A DNA stretch of 9,091 nucleotides from a bacterium. GTDB taxonomy: Bacteria; Auribacterota; JABMQX01. The notes below the pieces were generated by a model that searched no databases, had not been told where the DNA came from, and saw only the letters and a list, made by a program, of their open reading frames with translations. The stretch lies in the NCBI GenBank assembly GCA_013203085.1, contig JABMQX010000269.1, positions 1 to 9,091 on the forward strand, written 5' to 3'. Below are positions 4,990-9,091 of the stretch, piece after piece. The translations under genes were made by a program, and so were the position numbers. The stretch's first letter is position 1; the number at the start of each line of letters is the position of its first letter.

Positions 4990-6852
4990 ATGAAGACTCT
5001 AACTCGCCCACTGAGAATCACGATAGCTTCTGTTGTTATTCTTGTTCTGCTTGTCGCTGTTCAAATCGCAGCCCGGGCCGTACGAAATGCGAGGCTCAGC
5101 GCCCTATTTGACGAACCTTTCCAGATTTGCACGCGAGAGGAGCCTGTCTATTATCCTCGCGTTGAGTACGATCTCGCCGGCTACATGGGCGGGGATAGCG
5201 AGCCGGGGAGCGAGTTCTCTTCAAAGGATTCGGAGTTTGCGACCGGCTCAAGGGAAGGAGAAATCGCCTGGGTAGATGGCGATGCGAGGGAGGAAGTGGA
5301 GGCGGCCTTGCGAAGACGTGCCGCGGAGGATTCGGTGGACGGGACGACCGGCGCCACACTGGTCGTCCGCCTTCGCTCGCCCTCCGTCTATCAGGATCGG
5401 CAGCCATATCGTTCTCTGCAGATCACCTACCCCGAGGACGGGGCCCTCTTTCCTCCGAATCTCTGTCCTCCGTACGTGGAATGGGAGGACCCTCGCAACA
5501 ATCTCTGGCAGGTATCGGTCAGAGTCGGTGAAAAGAACGAGAGATTGACGTTTATTAGCACCAGCAAAAGGTGGCGTTTTCCCTCAAAGGTCTGGCAGCG
5601 ACTCCGGCGGAATGCCATAACTCACGATGCTCGCCTGCAGGTCAAGGGGCTGAAGCTGAACGGGGCAGGGCAAAAGAGTGGAGCGGTTAAGGCCTCCGAA
5701 GTTGTCCGTTTCAGAATATCGCCGGACCCCGCCGATAATTACATTGTATATCGCCTCGTCGCCCCGCCCTTTAGCTCCGCCAAGACACCCGACCTTTTCG
5801 TGCGAGATATTCGGAAAGAGAAGCCGAAACTCTTTCTTTCGGCTCGCCGGAAGTACTGCGTTAATTGCCACTGTTTTTCTTCCAAACGCGGCAACACGGG
5901 CAAGCTCAGCCTGCAAGTACGAAGTCTCGATGCCGCCGGGCGCAAGCTCCCGGTCTATTTGGGCATTTACGACATTGACCGACGGAGTGGCTACAGAGTT
6001 CAGTTGCCTTTTGAGATTCAGATGACCACCTACATGGCCTGGTCGCCCGATCAAAAAAAGCTGGCTTTCTCCGCCAACCAGAAGATAGCCGCGTTGAAAC
6101 CTATCCTCTACGAAACGCAACTTGCGGGCATGTCCACTTCCGATATCGCCATTTATGATATAGACCGAAACGAGGCTTACCTTGTCCCCGGAGCATCGGA
6201 CCCGAACATGCTGGAAGTTTATCCCCGATGGTCTCCGGACCAGCGTCTCATAGTCTTCTCCCGGAGTCCCGTCGGCGATCACCCAGCACACATCTTTTAC
6301 GACCTGTACGCCGTGCCGGTTGACGGCGGCAAAGACCGTCCGGCCCGCCCCATCGAAGGCGCAGTGAAGAACGGACGGAGCAATTACTTCCCGCGTTTCT
6401 CTCCCGATGGCAGGTGGTTCTCATTTTGCCAGTGTGATGGTGGGGACCTGATACGCTCTTCGAGCGACATCTATCTAAAGTCCGGCGACCTGAAGGGGCC
6501 CCCTCATCGGCTGGCGTGCAACGTGGCTCATGCCGCCGATTCCTGGCACAGTTGGAGTTCGAACAGCCGGTGGATCGTATTCGCCTCCAAACGAGAGGGA
6601 GGTGTTTACGCATACTTGTACCTGACGCACATTGATGAAACAGGGCGTGCCTCCCCGGCTATACGCGTGCCAATGCGGAAAAAGCCCCACGCGAGTTTTA
6701 ATATCCCTGAGTTCGTTGCTCACGACCCGGGCATACGGGAGGCCCAACTATTCGATGCCATACGCGTGGAACGAGAACCTCGCGTCGTCAAAGAGAGAAA
6801 AGGCAAGGAAGGCTACGCCGATGTCCAAGAAAAAGAAGGGGAGGAGGGGTAG
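4990..6852 (+). CDS. Membrane-anchored PD40 beta-propeller with CxxCH motif
   Basis: A 620-aa protein with an N-terminal hydrophobic anchor or signal (about 11-30) after a short basic start, so most of it should lie outside the cytoplasm. An acidic, Ser-rich stretch (66-118) precedes a beta-domain ('ITYPEDGALFPPNLCPPYVEWEDP', 145-168) resembling Ig/FnIII-like modules. Next is a CVNCH motif (290-294, 'RKYCVNCHCF'), the pattern for covalent haem attachment in c-type cytochromes. Four PD40/TolB-type blade motifs follow: 'AWSPDQKKLAFS' (350-361), 'YPRWSPDQRLIVFS' (411-424), 'FPRFSPDGRWFSF' (467-479) and 'WSSNSRWIVFAS' (522-533). Further cysteines at 480, 482 and 510 could form disulfides. I recall similar TolB-like CxxCH proteins in Bacteroidota, sometimes loosely annotated 'cytochrome c biosynthesis'. 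The ATG has only a weak upstream Shine-Dalgarno. The downstream gene starts inside this one, so the two probably act together. Haem binding is inferred; substrate and partner are unknown. Confidence 0.85.
   Translation: MKTLTRPLRITIASVVILVLLVAVQIAARAVRNARLSALFDEPFQICTREEPVYYPRVEYDLAGYMGGDSEPGSEFSSKDSEFATGSREGEIAWVDGDAREEVEAALRRRAAEDSVDGTTGATLVVRLRSPSVYQDRQPYRSLQITYPEDGALFPPNLCPPYVEWEDPRNNLWQVSVRVGEKNERLTFISTSKRWRFPSKVWQRLRRNAITHDARLQVKGLKLNGAGQKSGAVKASEVVRFRISPDPADNYIVYRLVAPPFSSAKTPDLFVRDIRKEKPKLFLSARRKYCVNCHCFSSKRGNTGKLSLQVRSLDAAGRKLPVYLGIYDIDRRSGYRVQLPFEIQMTTYMAWSPDQKKLAFSANQKIAALKPILYETQLAGMSTSDIAIYDIDRNEAYLVPGASDPNMLEVYPRWSPDQRLIVFSRSPVGDHPAHIFYDLYAVPVDGGKDRPARPIEGAVKNGRSNYFPRFSPDGRWFSFCQCDGGDLIRSSSDIYLKSGDLKGPPHRLACNVAHAADSWHSWSSNSRWIVFASKREGGVYAYLYLTHIDETGRASPAIRVPMRKKPHASFNIPEFVAHDPGIREAQLFDAIRVEREPRVVKERKGKEGYADVQEKEGEEG
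6805..6812 (+). promoter_or_regulatory. Internal Shine-Dalgarno for the overlapping GT-C/TPR gene
   Basis: AAGGAAGG lies within the 3' coding end of the propeller gene, eight bases before ATG 6821. It supports translation of the second gene from inside the first and decides the start. Confidence 0.65.
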
Positions 6853-9091
6853 GCGACGGGTTTCTCCGCGAACTCCGCCCAAGAAGAGAGAGGTCCGCCT
6901 CAAAAAGGTGAGGGACCATCCCTGGCTGATCGTCGGTGTCTCGGCGGGCATTTTGCTATCGGCAGTTTACTCGGTGTCTTTGTTCTCCCCGACTCTCATT
7001 GCCCATGAGAACAGCATCCTCCGGCTGCCGGTGCTTTCTCACGTTGGCAATGTCCCTCACATTCTCTCGCGAGATTTCCTGCTTTTTTCCTCGGGCCAGT
7101 TTCGCCCTTTAAGCTATGCGCTCGTGGCTATTGTGCGAACCTTCGTGGCTCCGGAGAATCTCCTTTTCTGGCACGTTTGGCTGCTGGCTTTCCACATTGT
7201 AAACACTTTGTTAGTGTTCGCGATTGCCCGGCATTTCAGTCAGCGACTGGCGGTGACGTTAACGGCAGCAGCCGTTTTTGGCCTGCACCCCCTTTGCACT
7301 GTGATTGTCAACGATATCAATCAGTTCTATATGCTGCTCGGGCTAACCCTTTCCCTGGGGTCCTTCAAGGCTTATCTATCCTTCTCGCGAAACGGTAGCA
7401 AGACTCTCTATTCGGTAGCGGTTGGTCTTTTTGCTCTGGCCATTCTGACGGCGAGGCCGGCTGTCTGTCTGGGTCTCGTTCTGCTTGCTTATGAGCTGCT
7501 TCACGAGCGGTGCGGGCTCAAGCGTGTGTTGCTTCGCCTTTTTCCTTTTGCGCTGGCCCCTCTGCTCCTTTTGCCCTTATGGGTTTGGCACGCGCCGCAT
7601 CCAATTCATTACAAATACGTGGCCATGCATGAGGGATCGTTCTGGCATGGCCTGTTTTCCGTGACGGGAGCCACAGGGCAATATGGCGGAGGGCTTGTGC
7701 TGACACGAGGAATCCCTGTCGCTCTTCACGAAACGGTAGCGAGGATTTTCCGCTGGGATAACGCCAAGTTCCTCTTCTGGGGAGGGGTGAATCTCGTGCT
7801 CATTGTGGGAGCAGCGTTCGCATTGGCGAGAAGACAGTGGGCAGCTCTGGGTGTCCTTCTCATATTCATCGTCATGATTCCTTACGCATCCGTGGCTTAC
7901 AATAGGGTGGTTGACTATGTGTCCTGGTCCTATCTTTACTTTCCGTTGGTGGGTCTCGCTTTGTTTGTTGGCGGGCTGTACGAGATTCTTCTGCGAGTTC
8001 GAGCTCGCCACCTGAGAGTTGGGTTTCGGGTGGCGTTCCTGGCAATATGTCTGTTCCTGGCGGGACGGTCTGTGCGCCTCAACCTATATGCGAGGTCTCC
8101 CCTCGCGTACTGGTCGCACGTTCACCGATTGAATGAGGATAGTCAAACCGTTCCGTACGAGGTGGGAAAGGCTTACCTCTCGCAAGGTCAGTTGCCTGAC
8201 GCCCTGCACTGGTTCTTTGCCCCCATGGTCCGGGATTTGAAATATCCCTGCTTGGCCATGGCCCGGTACTATTATCGGGAGGGGAACCCTCTTGCCTCCG
8301 CCATACACCTGCGTTTTGGTTCGATAGAGCAAAGGACAGGACTCATTCTCGAGGACTACTGCGAGATGGCCGGTGACCTGCTGTTAGCGGCCGGAGCTTT
8401 GGACCACGCCGAAGAGAATTTCGGGAAGATATTGATGGTAGATCCGTTCAACACGGGGGCAATGATGAAACTGGCTCGCGTGTGGTTTCTCAAGGGATTT
8501 GTCGGCGAAGCCCATCGCATGATGAAGCGTGCTCGCGCTCTCGCACCAAACGACAAAGAGGTCTCGAGGATACAGGGAGAATTCCGCGAAAAGGAGCGAG
8601 CGTGGCAAGAGAATCCGCAGCCTTTGAGAATCACTCCCCCCAGACCCGATTGGCTCAGATATGTTCTAACTGAGATGCGTCGGCCGAGCCTCCGACCGGG
8701 AATCGTAGCCCTGAGTGATACAGCCGACCCGAACGACGGTGTGATTCAACTCGAAGCTACGATCTCTCTTCTCGAAGATAAGAAATACAAGGCGGCGGCC
8801 AGCAAAGCTCGGATGGCTCTTTACGGCCTTTCCGGGAATGCCTACGCGTGTGCGGCCGCGTGCAGGGCTTTTGCCCTTGCAGGCGACGTGAAACAGGCCA
8901 TACAAATCGGAATCCATGCCGTTTCTCTTGACAGCAAGAGCGACCTGGCGTGGACGAGCTTGTCCCTTGCACTCGCTCTGGAGGATAAACCTGACGCGGC
9001 GACCCAAGAGTTCGTGAAAGCCGTAACCCAACATCCTGTGGCCAAGTCCGTGTTTTATTACAATCTCGCTTTGCAGAAAAAGCGTATAGGA
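6821..9091 (+). CDS. Polytopic GT-C-like (TMTC/PMT-type) membrane protein with TPR repeats, 3' truncated
   Basis: The frame is open for 757 codons without a stop to the window edge. A very basic start (MSKKKKGRRGRRR) leads to a first helix at about 35-55, followed by roughly ten more hydrophobic segments to about 418 (near 95-110, 116-137, 143-160, 168-186, 196-228, 235-256, 318-337, 341-358, 368-390 and 402-418). 'FRPLSYALVAI' (94-104), 'FHIVNTLLVFAIAR' (124-137) and 'AAAVFGLHPLCTVIVND' (149-165) match the RPL / H.vN.llH / A.lFalHP.~.e.V pattern of GT-C glycosyltransferase-like TPR proteins (TMTC, O-mannosyltransferase-like). The acidic DD/DE pair usual in the first outer loop is replaced by 'IAHENSI' (60-66). 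TPR-like helices begin near 445; the clearest are 515-577 ('AEENFGKILMVDPFN...ARVWFLKGF...ARALAPND') and 675-757. It overlaps the propeller gene by 32 bases. A glycan-transfer role is plausible, but the changed loop motif makes activity uncertain. Confidence 0.85.
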   Translation, partial: MSKKKKGRRGRRRVSPRTPPKKREVRLKKVRDHPWLIVGVSAGILLSAVYSVSLFSPTLIAHENSILRLPVLSHVGNVPHILSRDFLLFSSGQFRPLSYALVAIVRTFVAPENLLFWHVWLLAFHIVNTLLVFAIARHFSQRLAVTLTAAAVFGLHPLCTVIVNDINQFYMLLGLTLSLGSFKAYLSFSRNGSKTLYSVAVGLFALAILTARPAVCLGLVLLAYELLHERCGLKRVLLRLFPFALAPLLLLPLWVWHAPHPIHYKYVAMHEGSFWHGLFSVTGATGQYGGGLVLTRGIPVALHETVARIFRWDNAKFLFWGGVNLVLIVGAAFALARRQWAALGVLLIFIVMIPYASVAYNRVVDYVSWSYLYFPLVGLALFVGGLYEILLRVRARHLRVGFRVAFLAICLFLAGRSVRLNLYARSPLAYWSHVHRLNEDSQTVPYEVGKAYLSQGQLPDALHWFFAPMVRDLKYPCLAMARYYYREGNPLASAIHLRFGSIEQRTGLILEDYCEMAGDLLLAAGALDHAEENFGKILMVDPFNTGAMMKLARVWFLKGFVGEAHRMMKRARALAPNDKEVSRIQGEFREKERAWQENPQPLRITPPRPDWLRYVLTEMRRPSLRPGIVALSDTADPNDGVIQLEATISLLEDKKYKAAASKARMALYGLSGNAYACAAACRAFALAGDVKQAIQIGIHAVSLDSKSDLAWTSLSLALALEDKPDAATQEFVKAVTQHPVAKSVFYYNLALQKKRIG

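Noticed and set aside
5584..6291. Minus-strand open frame of 235 codons inside the propeller gene
   Set aside because: Antisense to the PD40 and CxxCH coding region; length is explained by the codon bias of the real gene.
7577..8011. Minus-strand frame of 144 codons in the right part
   Set aside because: Antisense to the GT-C/TPR gene, which has clear family motifs and continues unbroken to the window edge.

Overview
The window looks like chromosomal DNA from an uncultivated bacterium. Its gene types are a ThuA-like domain, a membrane-anchored DUF362 protein, a secreted beta-repeat protein around a LamG/DUF1080-like domain, a CxxCH-bearing PD40 propeller and a GT-C/TPR membrane protein. This mix is familiar from Planctomycetota/Verrucomicrobiota-like, Bacteroidota-like and candidate-phylum genomes. 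That assignment is an inference from gene content only; no rRNA, tRNA or other strong taxonomic marker is present. Only SmpB is a universal housekeeping gene.

Layout from left to right: (1) The 3' end of a ThuA-like gene (1-248, +). (2) A non-coding gap of about 370 bp between converging genes, with a strong hairpin. (3) A DUF362 gene with three N-terminal membrane segments (617-2269, -), behind a strong Shine-Dalgarno. (4) A gap of about 400 bp with mutually exclusive hairpins. (5) An apparent two-gene minus-strand operon, transcribed right to left: a secreted repeat protein (start 4695) followed by smpB (start 3145), overlapping by four bases (ATGA). (6) A divergent control region (4699-4989) with a near-ideal sigma70-type promoter for that operon, a 14-bp perfect palindrome over its -35 element, and a weaker candidate promoter facing right. 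(7) A plus-strand gene pair: a membrane-anchored PD40 beta-propeller with a CVNCH heme-type motif (4990-6852), then a polytopic GT-C-like protein with TPR repeats. The second gene starts inside the first at 6821 and runs off the window end at 9091.

The most interesting parts are two. One is the plus-strand pair, an exported possible haem propeller overlapping a TMTC/PMT-like membrane enzyme, whose joint role I cannot name. The other is the coupling of the trans-translation factor SmpB to an uncharacterised exported protein with a symmetrical repeat-domain-repeat layout. No CRISPR array, insertion sequence, phage gene or RNA gene was found.
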